From NCBI GenBank assembly GCA_016203765.1, contig JACQMB010000002.1, positions 1 through 9,117 on the forward strand: DNA of 9,117 bases, given 5' to 3'. This document shows, piece after piece, positions 1 to 6,732 of this stretch. Within the stretch, counting starts at the first letter, position 1. Each line of letters begins with the position of its first letter. The position numbers and the translations under genes were made by a program. This stretch comes from Deltaproteobacteria bacterium. Its GTDB lineage: Bacteria > UBA10199 > SPLOWO2-01-44-7. Below the pieces are notes generated by a model. That model saw only the letters and a list, made by a program, of their open reading frames with translations. It did not search any database and was not told where the DNA came from.

Positions 1-1014
1 AACGTGTTGAACGTGGGGCGCTGGAAGCTGGGGGCGGCCTGCATGGGGAGTTCCAAGCGGCTCATCGAGTTTTGCGCGCGCTACGCCAAAGAGAGAAAGC
101 AATTTAAAACACCCATTGCCTCGTTTCAGGCCATCCGGGAAATGCTGGCCAACGCCGCCATCCGCACCTATCTGCTGGAATCGCTGATCTACGCCTACGC
201 CGGCGCCCTGGACGATGTCTGCGCCACGATCGATCCCGCCGAGCAAGACCGCTACAAATATGTGGTCAAGTTCGTGAAGGGTCTCAATATCGAGGCCTCC
301 ATTGCGAAGGTCTTCGGCTCCGAATCGATCTTTTTCACCTCGGATGACGCGGTTCAAATCTACGGCGGTTACGGTTTTATTCGCGACTATCCCCCCGACC
401 AGTTCTACCGCGACAACCGGATCAACCGCATCTTTGAGGGGACGAACGAGATCAACCGCCTGTTGATTCCCGACACGCTGATCCGCCGCTCGATGAAGGG
501 GAGCATCGATCTGATGACCCCGATTCAAAACGTCCTCGACGGACTCAATAAGGGTTTTTCCAAAACCAACGGCGGAGGGCCCCTGGCGGAATGGATCGAC
601 CAGCTCGAATGTTTAAAACGCCTGGCCCTTTATTTCAGCGGCGTGGTGGTGCAAAAATACATGGAAAAACTGAAGGAAAGACAGCTCCTGGCGATGCTGA
701 TCGCCGATTTTGTGATCGAAATTTACGCCATCCAGTCCGGCCTCCAGCGGGCCTTGAAGATCGCCAAGCTGAAGGGGAAAGAGGAATCGGCCCTGGCCGA
801 ACAGATGTGCGTCGTCTATCTGTGCGAAAAAACCCCGCAACTGCTGGCCCGCGCCCGCCAGGCCTTGTTTAATGTGGCCGAGGGGAATGAAAAGGAATTT
901 GAGTCCTACGAAAAGGCCTTGGCGCGAATCATCCAACCTAAACTCGCCCCCACCGAGGCCCTCAAGGAAAAAATCGCCGCAAGAGTCCTTGAAAAAGAAG
1001 GGTATGTATATTAA
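1..1014 (+). CDS. acyl-CoA dehydrogenase, long (VLCAD/ACAD9-like) type, 5'-truncated by window
   Basis: The reading frame is open from base 1, so only the C-terminal 337 residues are visible and the true start lies upstream. The enzyme family oxidises acyl-CoA to trans-2-enoyl-CoA with FAD and passes electrons to ETF. The visible part holds the C-terminal helical bundle of the family: RKQFKTPIASFQAI near codons 32-45, YGGYGFIRDYP near codons 121-131, and IFEGTNEINRLLI, whose FEGT glutamate (codon at 436-438) aligns with the catalytic base of MCAD/VLCAD-type enzymes. About 170 further residues follow that motif, far more than in short- or medium-chain enzymes; this extra helical C-terminal domain is typical of VLCAD/ACAD9-like proteins. 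The deoxynucleoside kinase starts 11 nt downstream, and the electron acceptor partner ETF-QO is the gene after that. Chain-length specificity cannot be read from the sequence. Family assignment is secure. Confidence 0.93.
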   Translation, partial: NVLNVGRWKLGAACMGSSKRLIEFCARYAKERKQFKTPIASFQAIREMLANAAIRTYLLESLIYAYAGALDDVCATIDPAEQDRYKYVVKFVKGLNIEASIAKVFGSESIFFTSDDAVQIYGGYGFIRDYPPDQFYRDNRINRIFEGTNEINRLLIPDTLIRRSMKGSIDLMTPIQNVLDGLNKGFSKTNGGGPLAEWIDQLECLKRLALYFSGVVVQKYMEKLKERQLLAMLIADFVIEIYAIQSGLQRALKIAKLKGKEESALAEQMCVVYLCEKTPQLLARARQALFNVAEGNEKEFESYEKALARIIQPKLAPTEALKEKIAARVLEKEGYVY

Positions 1015-1025
1015 GCAAGCAGTTC

Positions 1026-1640
1026 ATGCCCGGTCGCTACATCGCCATCGCGGGAAACATGGGATCCGGCAAATCGAGCCTGGTCGAATTTTTGTGCAAA
1101 CATTTTAAGTTGAAACCGCTGTTTGAGCCCAACGACACCAATCCCTATCTCGAGGATTTTTACCGAGACATGAAGGCATGGGCCTTTCACTCGCAGATGT
1201 ATTTCCTCTCCCAAAAATTCAGGATGCATCACCGGGAATTAAACGGATGCGAACAAACCGTGGTGCAGGACCGCTCCCTTTTTGAAGACGCCGAGATTTT
1301 TGCCAAAAATCTCCACCGGCAGGGATTTATTTCCGACCGCGATTTCAAGATCTACCGGAATTTTTATAAATCGATCCTGAAATCGGTCCGGCCCCCCGAT
1401 TTGCTGATCTATCTGAAATGCGGCCTTCCCACCGTCAAAAAGCGGATTGCTCTGCGGGGAAGGGGAATGGAGCAAAAAATTCCCAACGAGTATTTGCGCA
1501 ATCTCTCAGGACTCTATGACCGCTGGATTCGACGTTATAAGCTCTCGCCGGTGATGGTCTATCGGACCGATCGGCTGGATTATCTCTCCGACTTTATTCA
1601 TAAGCGGGATTTATTGGCGCAAATCGAAAAATATCTATGA
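1026..1640 (+). CDS. deoxynucleoside kinase (dGK/dAK/dCK family)
   Basis: This 204-aa protein belongs to the deoxynucleoside kinase family, which phosphorylates deoxynucleosides to dNMPs in the salvage of DNA precursors in the cytoplasm. It shows a P-loop (GNMGSGKSS, residues 10-18), the E34-P substrate-site motif, the DRS motif (residues 82-84, followed by LFEDAEIF) and an Arg-rich LID (RGRGMEQKIP, 144-153). Its length is normal for bacterial deoxyguanosine/deoxyadenosine kinases. The ATG at 1026 puts the P-loop at the usual distance from the N-terminus. No good Shine-Dalgarno site precedes it; a purine run (AAGAAGGG, 995-1002) lies rather far upstream. The stop overlaps the ETF-QO start (ATGA, 1637-1640), indicating translational coupling. 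Substrate preference (dG, dA or dC) cannot be decided by eye. Its position between two beta-oxidation electron-transfer genes is probably an operon coincidence. Confidence 0.9.
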   Translation: MPGRYIAIAGNMGSGKSSLVEFLCKHFKLKPLFEPNDTNPYLEDFYRDMKAWAFHSQMYFLSQKFRMHHRELNGCEQTVVQDRSLFEDAEIFAKNLHRQGFISDRDFKIYRNFYKSILKSVRPPDLLIYLKCGLPTVKKRIALRGRGMEQKIPNEYLRNLSGLYDRWIRRYKLSPVMVYRTDRLDYLSDFIHKRDLLAQIEKYL

Positions 1641-3325
1641 CGAGTCCCAGCCAATATCCCCCTCCCTATCAAGCGGCTGATTTTGTGGCGAGGCCTTCGA
1701 AAGGCGCGGACAAACAGCTATCGGCCGGTGTCCTCATTGTCGGGGCGGGACCGGCGGGGCTGGCCTGCGCCATTCGGTTGGGCCAGTTGTTGAAAGAGTC
1801 GCCCGAAGTTGCCAAACCGCTGGGCGAATTTCCCATCGCTCTTTTGGAAAAAGGAAAATATCCCGGGGCGCATCTGGTTTCCGGGGCAGTGATTAATCCG
1901 ATTGCCTTTCGTCAATTGTTTCCCGGCCTGAAGGATTCCGATTTCCCCTTTGCCGGGGCCGTTCAAAAGGAGGCGGTTTATTTTTTAACCGCCAAGGGAG
2001 CGGTTCGTTTACCTACCCCGCCGACGATGCAAAATCATGGCAACTATGTTGCCAGTCTAAGCAAAGTGGGGGCTTGGTTGGCCAAGCAGGCTGAAGGGCT
2101 GGGGGTTACGATTTTGTCGGAAACCGCGGGTTACAAGCTGTTAGTGGATGATGGGAAGGTGGTGGGGGCGCAAACGGGTGATAAAGGACGTGATCGGAAT
2201 GGCCAACCTCTCTCTAACTTTGAAGAGGGGATAGAGATGCTGGCGCAAGCCACGGTCTTGGCTGAAGGAACCCAAGGTCATCTTACTCAAACGGCCATAG
2301 AGCATTTCAATTTAAAGGGAGCGAACCCGCAGATTTACGCTCTTGGCGTAAAGGAGATTTGGGAAGTCCCCAAATCACTGGATCGTGTGGTTCATACGAT
2401 GGGTTGGCCGCTTCGACCGGCCAAAAAATACGGCGAGTTTGGCGGAAGTTTTGCTTATCCGTTGGGGCCCAACAAAATTTCGCTGGGGCTGGTCATTGGC
2501 CTCGACTATCATGACGCCACCCTTTCGGTGCACGATCTGTTCCAGGAGATGAAGAGACATCCTTTATTTCAAAAAATTCTCGAAGGGGGGAGGCGGTTAG
2601 ACAAAGGCTGGGGGGCCAAGACGATTCCCGAAGGGGGATTTTACGCCTTGCCGCGGCAGCTGCACCTGCCAGGTTGCCTGCTGACCGGCGACGCGGCCGG
2701 TTTCGTCAATGTGCCGGCCTTGAAGGGGATTCATTATGCCATGACCTCCGGCATGTTGGCGGCCGAGGCGATTGTTGAGGCTTTGCGATCGAGGCGTGAT
2801 TTGAAAGCCCCCCACGCGTTGCAAAGCTATGATCAAAAAATTCGCCGGAGTTTTATTTGGAAGGATTTGCGCAGAGTCCGCAACATGCGCCAGGCCTTTC
2901 AATGGGGTTTTTGGCCCGGCTTTTTCCTGGCCGGCCTGATGACGGTGACGCGGGGGTTGTTTCCCGGCTGGCGGTTTAAAACAAGACCGGATTATGAACA
3001 GCCCTTGTTCAATGGCGATAAGAAATATCCAAAACCTGATGGAAAGTATACCTTTGATAAACTCGCTTCGGCCTTTGCCAGCGGCAACCGGAGTCGCGAC
3101 AATCAACCGAACCATATTAGGGTGATGACGGAAGTGCCCGAAACGGTGGGCGAGGCCTGGATTCACATGTGCCCGGCCAATGTCTATGAGTGGCATACCG
3201 AAGGCGGCCAAAAAAAGATCCACGTGAACGCCACCAACTGCATCCACTGCGGCGCGATTTCGGCAAAGGGGGGCCGGCTGACCCCGCCGGAGGGAGGGAG
3301 CGGGCCGGAGTATACGGAGACCTGA
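1637..3325 (+). CDS. electron transfer flavoprotein:quinone oxidoreductase (ETF-QO), Fe-S motif incomplete
   Basis: A 562-aa monotopic membrane flavoprotein family that takes electrons from reduced ETF and reduces the quinone pool; here it would serve the acyl-CoA dehydrogenase two genes upstream. Visible parts: an N-terminal Rossmann FAD motif (VLIVGAGPAGLACAIRL, residues 32-48); a second FAD segment (GDAAGFVNVPALKGIHYAMT, about 350-370) close to the family consensus; an aromatic/hydrophobic stretch around 420-445 (FWPGFFLAGLM) that could touch the membrane; and the C-terminal ferredoxin-like tail with CPANVYEW (C512), NCIHC (C535, C538) and PPEGGSGPEY. The family consensus is CxxCxxC in the last cluster-binding loop. 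Here the third cysteine position is Ile541 (ATT, 3257-3259), and the loop up to PPEGG is about four residues shorter than usual. The start ATG lies in the upstream stop (ATGA), without a Shine-Dalgarno site. Family call is sure; integrity of the cluster is not. Confidence 0.94.
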   Translation: MTSPSQYPPPYQAADFVARPSKGADKQLSAGVLIVGAGPAGLACAIRLGQLLKESPEVAKPLGEFPIALLEKGKYPGAHLVSGAVINPIAFRQLFPGLKDSDFPFAGAVQKEAVYFLTAKGAVRLPTPPTMQNHGNYVASLSKVGAWLAKQAEGLGVTILSETAGYKLLVDDGKVVGAQTGDKGRDRNGQPLSNFEEGIEMLAQATVLAEGTQGHLTQTAIEHFNLKGANPQIYALGVKEIWEVPKSLDRVVHTMGWPLRPAKKYGEFGGSFAYPLGPNKISLGLVIGLDYHDATLSVHDLFQEMKRHPLFQKILEGGRRLDKGWGAKTIPEGGFYALPRQLHLPGCLLTGDAAGFVNVPALKGIHYAMTSGMLAAEAIVEALRSRRDLKAPHALQSYDQKIRRSFIWKDLRRVRNMRQAFQWGFWPGFFLAGLMTVTRGLFPGWRFKTRPDYEQPLFNGDKKYPKPDGKYTFDKLASAFASGNRSRDNQPNHIRVMTEVPETVGEAWIHMCPANVYEWHTEGGQKKIHVNATNCIHCGAISAKGGRLTPPEGGSGPEYTET

Positions 3326-3330
3326 AGATT

Positions 3331-3344
3331 GGACCGTGGACTAA
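3331..3344 (+). repeat. two degenerate heptad units (GGACCGT GGACTAA) after the ETF-QO stop
   Basis: Two adjacent 7-mers, GGACCGT and GGACTAA, begin 6 nt after the ETF-QO stop codon and resemble units of the GGACTAC/GGACCAC tandem array found at 5167-5236. Both sites lie at the border between two genes and have the same orientation. With only two units and several mismatches, chance is possible. Confidence 0.4.
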
Positions 3345-3395
3345 AAAAAAGAAAATAAAGAATTGTGAAAATACTGGGCTTTTGATTTTTCCTAG

Positions 3396-3401
3396 TTGAC
3401 A
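3396..3401 (+). promoter_or_regulatory. possible -35 element (TTGACA) ahead of ggt
   Basis: A perfect TTGACA lies in the 107-nt gap between ETF-QO and ggt. It sits 37 nt upstream of the ggt ATG, so initiation at normal spacing would begin essentially at the start codon. No convincing -10 hexamer is present: the region 3411-3424 is T-rich, and GATTTT at 3417-3422 is the nearest match with a 15-bp spacer. ggt also has no Shine-Dalgarno site. A leaderless transcript would reconcile these observations, but the weak -10 keeps confidence low. The rest of the gap is A/T-rich, with no terminator hairpin seen. Confidence 0.3.
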
Positions 3402-3432
3402 ATTTGCGTTTATTTCGATTTTTCCACTAACC

Positions 3433-5163
3433 ATGCGCAAATTCCGGCTGATAGTTCTTGTTCTCTGCGTTTTTTCTTCCTGCACGAAGCCTCAAAAACT
3501 TAACCTGGTCGATCCCCAGCCCGGGCGGACGCTGGAGAGTTATCAGGCCGCGGCGAAAAGCGCAATGATTGCCTCGCCCAATCCCCAGGCCTCCCAAATC
3601 GGGCTCGAAGTTCTCAAAAAAGGCGGCAATGCCGTCGACGCGGCGATTGCCGTCTCCTTCGCCTTATCCGTTCTTCGTCCCCAGTCCACGGGGCTCGGTG
3701 GGGGAGGGTTTTTGCTTTTTTATGACAAGGAAAAAAATAAGACGGTGGCGATCGATTTTCGTGAAGTGGCCCCCTTGGCCGCCCACCGCGACATGTATCT
3801 TCGGGACGACAAGGCCGACACAAAACTTTCGCAAGACGGCGCCCTGGCCGTGGCGGTCCCAAGGCTGGTGGCCGGTTTGGGCTATCTCTATGATAATTAT
3901 GCCGGCGGAAAGATTTCCTGGGTCGATCTGATTCAGCCCGCCATCAATTTGGCCGAACAGGGATTTAAAATCTATCCCCGACTGGCGGAGGCCATCCAGC
4001 AGCGCAAAGAGGTTTTAACCGCCTTTCCTTCTTCCAAAAAGATATTTTTTGGCAAGGAGGGGCCGTTGCGGGAAGGGGAAGCGTTTGTCCAAAAGGATTT
4101 GGCCAAGACCTTAACCGAAATTGCCAAGCAGGGTTGGCAGGTCTTCTATCATGGCGGAATCAGTTGGAGCATTGTCAACACGGTTCGCCGCCATGGCGGC
4201 ATTTTGGATTTAAAAGATTTTTACCATGTCAAAATACATAAAATGAAACCGGTGACGGGGACCTATCGGGACTACAAAATCGTCTCGATGCCGCCCCCCA
4301 GCTCCGGCGGGGCCGTTCTGATTGAAATTTTGAATATCCTGGAAGAATTTCCCCTTCGTCGAAGGGGGCCCTACAATGCGCGCACCGCCCACGTCATCAC
4401 CGAGGCAATGCGGCGGGGTTTTATGGACCGGGCGGTCTATCTGGGCGATGCCCGTTTTGTGAAGGTGCCGGTGCGGGGCATCACCTCCAAGGAGTACGCC
4501 AAAAGCCTGGCGGCTTCCATTAGTTTAAAGAAGGCCACCCCCTCCAACAGCCTGGCCCCGCAGCATGGCACGCTCAATGAATCGGACTCCACCACCCATT
4601 TTTCGATTGTCGATCAAGCAGGCAATGCGGCGGCCTCCACCCAGACCATCAACACCCTCTTCGGCTCCGGCCTGGCGGCCGAGGGGACCGGCATTGTCCT
4701 GAACAATGAGATGGATGATTTTTCCGTCCAGGCCGGCGTGCCGAACAGCTTCGGACTGATCGGCTCCGAGGCCAACGCCATTGCCCCGGGGAAGGTTCCC
4801 CTCTCTTCGATGTCGCCCACATTTGTTTTTGATTCCGACGGCCGGCTCTTTTTGGTCTTGGGCTCTCCCGGCGGCCCCAAAATCATCACGGCGGTATTGA
4901 ATACGATTCTCAACATGATTGATTTTAAGGCAACCCCTTTGCAGGCGGTGGCGGCCAAGCGGATGCACCATCAATGGCTACCGGATCAACTGATGGTCGA
5001 ACCGGGCCTTTATCCGGAAGAGGTCGTGGAAAAGTTGACACAGATGGGGCATGCCGTGGAAGAGACCCCCAATGCCTCCCTGGTGATGCTCGTGGCCCGC
5101 ACCAAGGAAGGGTGGGTCGGCGTGGCCGATCCGCGCGGGGCGGGAGTGCCGATGGGGTATTGA
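3433..5163 (+). CDS. ggt: gamma-glutamyltransferase / glutathione hydrolase, lipoprotein-type
   Basis: This 576-aa Ntn-hydrolase proenzyme cleaves the gamma-glutamyl bond of glutathione and related compounds and transfers it to amino acids or water, outside the cytoplasmic membrane. It has a basic start (MRKFR), a hydrophobic core and a lipobox-like VFSSC, so Cys17 is probably lipidated; this also supports the ATG at 3433 although no Shine-Dalgarno site precedes it. The large subunit contains the substrate-binding DFRE motif (Arg110). Self-cleavage is expected before Thr387 in DSTTHFSIVD, making Thr387 the catalytic nucleophile of the small subunit. The lid segment (EANAIAPGK), PLSSMSP, GSPGG and HHQWLPD motifs follow in the order seen in E. 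coli GGT. All key residues I can place are intact and the length is normal. larE starts one base after its stop, so the two are likely co-transcribed. A cytoplasmic-membrane versus outer-membrane destination cannot be settled. Confidence 0.96.
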   Translation: MRKFRLIVLVLCVFSSCTKPQKLNLVDPQPGRTLESYQAAAKSAMIASPNPQASQIGLEVLKKGGNAVDAAIAVSFALSVLRPQSTGLGGGGFLLFYDKEKNKTVAIDFREVAPLAAHRDMYLRDDKADTKLSQDGALAVAVPRLVAGLGYLYDNYAGGKISWVDLIQPAINLAEQGFKIYPRLAEAIQQRKEVLTAFPSSKKIFFGKEGPLREGEAFVQKDLAKTLTEIAKQGWQVFYHGGISWSIVNTVRRHGGILDLKDFYHVKIHKMKPVTGTYRDYKIVSMPPPSSGGAVLIEILNILEEFPLRRRGPYNARTAHVITEAMRRGFMDRAVYLGDARFVKVPVRGITSKEYAKSLAASISLKKATPSNSLAPQHGTLNESDSTTHFSIVDQAGNAAASTQTINTLFGSGLAAEGTGIVLNNEMDDFSVQAGVPNSFGLIGSEANAIAPGKVPLSSMSPTFVFDSDGRLFLVLGSPGGPKIITAVLNTILNMIDFKATPLQAVAAKRMHHQWLPDQLMVEPGLYPEEVVEKLTQMGHAVEETPNASLVMLVARTKEGWVGVADPRGAGVPMGY

Positions 5164-5164
5164 T

Positions 5165-6001
5165 ATGGACTACGGACTACGGACTAGGGACCACGGACTA
5201 CGGACTACGGACTACAGAGGAGGGACCACGGACCAGGAGCGTCTAGAAAAGTATATCGCCGGGCTCGGGCGGGCGGTGGTCGCCTTCTCCGGCGGGGTAG
5301 ACTCCGGCCTGTTGGCCTATCTGGCCCGCCGGCAGTTGGGCAAGACAAACACGATCGCCTTGACCGGCGATTCGGCCAGCGTTCCCTCCGGGGACCGTCT
5401 TTTTGTTGTTGATTTCTGCAGAGAGCACGACATCCCCCACCAATTCATTGCCACCCATGAGCAAGAAAACCCTGATTATCTGGCCAATCCGGACAACCGC
5501 TGTTTTTTTTGCAAGGAGGAACTCTACCGGCGCCTCAGGGACTATGCCGCGCAAAATAATTTTGATCATATCCTGGACGGGACAAACGCCACCGACTTGA
5601 AAGGCCATCGGCCGGGTTACGCGGCGCTGACCAGGGCCAAGATCAGGGCGCCTTATGTGGTATTAGGGATGGGCAAAGAAAAGATACGCCTCCTTGCCGA
5701 ACATTTTGATTTGGCCATTGCCGCCAAACCTCAGTCCGCCTGTCTGGCTTCGCGGATTCCGACCGGCACGCCGGTTGACCTGGACGCCTTAAAAAGAATA
5801 GACGAAGCCGAGAAAAAACTGCGTGCGCTGGGCTTTGCCAATCCGCGCGTGCGATTCCACGGCAACTTGGCCAGACTCCAGCTTGCGCAAAAAGAATGGG
5901 GCGGTTGTCTCCGCAAGCAGAATCTGATTCAAGAAGCCTTGCGGCCCCTCGGTTTTGACTTCATCACCCTTGATTTAAAAGCCTATGACCGGGAAGGATA
6001 A
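5165..6001 (+). CDS. larE: LarE, ATP-dependent sacrificial sulfur transferase of nickel-pincer cofactor synthesis
   Basis: LarE activates the carboxylates of the pyridinium mononucleotide made by LarB with ATP and converts them to thiocarboxylates, using sulfur from its own cysteine. The protein (278 aa) has the PP-loop SGGVDS (residues 42-47), NRCFFCKEELY (111-121), a DGTN segment (138-141) and QSACLASRIPTG, whose Cys193 corresponds to the sacrificial cysteine of Lactobacillus plantarum LarE (Cys176). Extra cysteines at 113, 116 and 248 may matter, because some LarE proteins are reported to bind an Fe-S cluster instead. The normal family N-terminus appears to begin around residue 23 (DQERLEKYIAGLG). 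The first 22 or so residues are a translated heptanucleotide repeat. The only ordinary start codon in frame is the ATG at 5165, preceded by GGGG at 5154-5157; there is no ATG, GTG or TTG between the repeat and the PP-loop strand. It follows ggt by one base and overlaps larB. Confidence 0.92.
   Translation: MDYGLRTRDHGLRTTDYRGGTTDQERLEKYIAGLGRAVVAFSGGVDSGLLAYLARRQLGKTNTIALTGDSASVPSGDRLFVVDFCREHDIPHQFIATHEQENPDYLANPDNRCFFCKEELYRRLRDYAAQNNFDHILDGTNATDLKGHRPGYAALTRAKIRAPYVVLGMGKEKIRLLAEHFDLAIAAKPQSACLASRIPTGTPVDLDALKRIDEAEKKLRALGFANPRVRFHGNLARLQLAQKEWGGCLRKQNLIQEALRPLGFDFITLDLKAYDREG
5167..5236 (+). repeat. tandem heptanucleotide repeat (GGACTAC/GGACCAC), translated into LarE N-terminus
   Basis: Seven contiguous 7-nt units occupy 5167-5215 (GGACTAC x2, GGACTAG, GGACCAC, GGACTAC x3). 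They are followed by an off-type 7-mer (AGAGGAG, 5216-5222) and two further units (GGACCAC, GGACCAG, 5223-5236). The whole block is thus ten units in 7-nt register. Because 7 and 3 are coprime, the product is a 7-residue protein period (GLRTTDY-like). GGACTAC repeats contain no stop in any phase on this strand, whereas their complement contains TAG. The array fills exactly the junction between ggt and the conserved part of larE. Confidence 0.9.
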
Positions 6002-6665
6002 ATTTCAGCAGGTCTTTTTGGATGGGGAGAGAGAAGGCCGCAACGGTTTTTCGGAGGCGGTCTTTTGCGAAGGAAAAAGCCTGGAACAAATTCAGGCCGT
6101 CATCGCCGAGCGGAAACATGCGGGCCAAAATGTTTTGGGGACCCGCTGTCCGCCTGAGGCTGGAGAAAAATTAGTCAAGTTATTTCAAGGCCTTACCTAC
6201 TATTCCTTAAGCCGGACCTTTCAGCTTATCCAAACGCCGCCCGCTTTCTATCAAGGGTCTTTGGGCATTCTGGCCGCCGGCACCGCCGACGTTCCGGTCG
6301 CCGAAGAAGCTTGGCAAACCGCCAAGTTTTACGGACTGGAGTCTCATCGCTTTTATGATGTGGGCGTGGCCGGGCTTCATCGGCTCCTTTCTCAAATCGA
6401 TGAAATTCGGAAAATGGATGTCTTGATTGCGGTCGCCGGAATGGAAGGGGCGCTCCCCAGCGTGGTGGCGGGGCTCGTCAAGTCCCCGGTCATCGCTTGT
6501 CCCACCAGTGTCGGCTACGGCGCGCACTTCAAAGGTTTGACGACTCTGCTGGCGATGATGAACAGTTGTTCGGAAGGAATCACGGTGGTCAACATCGACA
6601 ACGGATTCGGTGCCGCGTGTGCCGCGTTGCGCATTTTTCGCGGCAAAAATGCAAAAAGAGTTTGA
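5985..6665 (+). CDS. larB: LarB, NaAD carboxylase/hydrolase of nickel-pincer cofactor synthesis
   Basis: LarB carboxylates the pyridinium ring of nicotinic acid adenine dinucleotide and splits off AMP, giving the dicarboxylated mononucleotide that LarE sulfurates. The protein (226 aa) has the PurE-like core: GILAAGTADVPVAEEA (94-109), AGMEGALPSVVAGL (151-164), PTSVGYGAHFKGLT (173-186) and NSCSEGITVVNIDNGFGAA (193-211). Cys195 in the NSC motif probably corresponds to the cysteine that forms the transient pyridine adduct in the L. plantarum enzyme (Cys221). It is about 20-30 residues shorter at the N-terminus than usual: the initial helical segment is missing and the protein starts just before the DxxR...GFxEAVF region (D13, R16). 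The start overlaps larE by 17 nt, which suggests coupling; no clear Shine-Dalgarno site is seen. larC, needed for nickel insertion, and the client enzyme larA are not in the window. The -35 box of the next promoter overlaps its stop codon. Confidence 0.94.
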   Translation: MTGKDKFQQVFLDGEREGRNGFSEAVFCEGKSLEQIQAVIAERKHAGQNVLGTRCPPEAGEKLVKLFQGLTYYSLSRTFQLIQTPPAFYQGSLGILAAGTADVPVAEEAWQTAKFYGLESHRFYDVGVAGLHRLLSQIDEIRKMDVLIAVAGMEGALPSVVAGLVKSPVIACPTSVGYGAHFKGLTTLLAMMNSCSEGITVVNIDNGFGAACAALRIFRGKNAKRV

Positions 6666-6689
6666 CATCTCCGCGAAATTCCCTATAAT
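6662..6689 (+). promoter_or_regulatory. consensus sigma70 promoter of the 26-codon basic ORF
   Basis: The -35 hexamer TTGACA (6662-6667) overlaps the larB stop codon and is followed after 16 bp by TATAAT (6684-6689). Both hexamers match the housekeeping consensus perfectly, and I found no promoter of comparable quality elsewhere in the window. Transcription would begin near 6696, giving a U-rich leader of about 58 nt before the ATG at 6754. With the terminator ending at 6887 the predicted RNA is about 190 nt. Confidence 0.85.
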
Positions 6690-6732
6690 TCATCGTTGTA
6701 AATTGTTTTTTTGGTTTTTTTATTATTAACCA

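Noticed and set aside
2597..3247. Long open frame (216 codons) on the minus strand opposite ETF-QO
   Set aside because: ETF-QO has full family motifs on the plus strand; the antisense product has no recognisable motif and is a codon-bias shadow.
3190..3399. Alternative reading frame across the end of ETF-QO into the intergenic region, as evidence of a simple frameshift
   Set aside because: The true C-terminal family motif PPEGGSGPEY is in the main frame, so one frameshift cannot explain the lost cysteine; only paired indels or a real variant could.
4525..4974. 149-codon minus-strand frame opposite ggt
   Set aside because: It is complementary to the catalytic Thr387 and PLSSMSP region of GGT, with no independent motif.
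5167..5236. CRISPR-like array
   Set aside because: Units are 7 nt and contiguous, with no unique spacers and no cas genes nearby; it is a simple tandem repeat.
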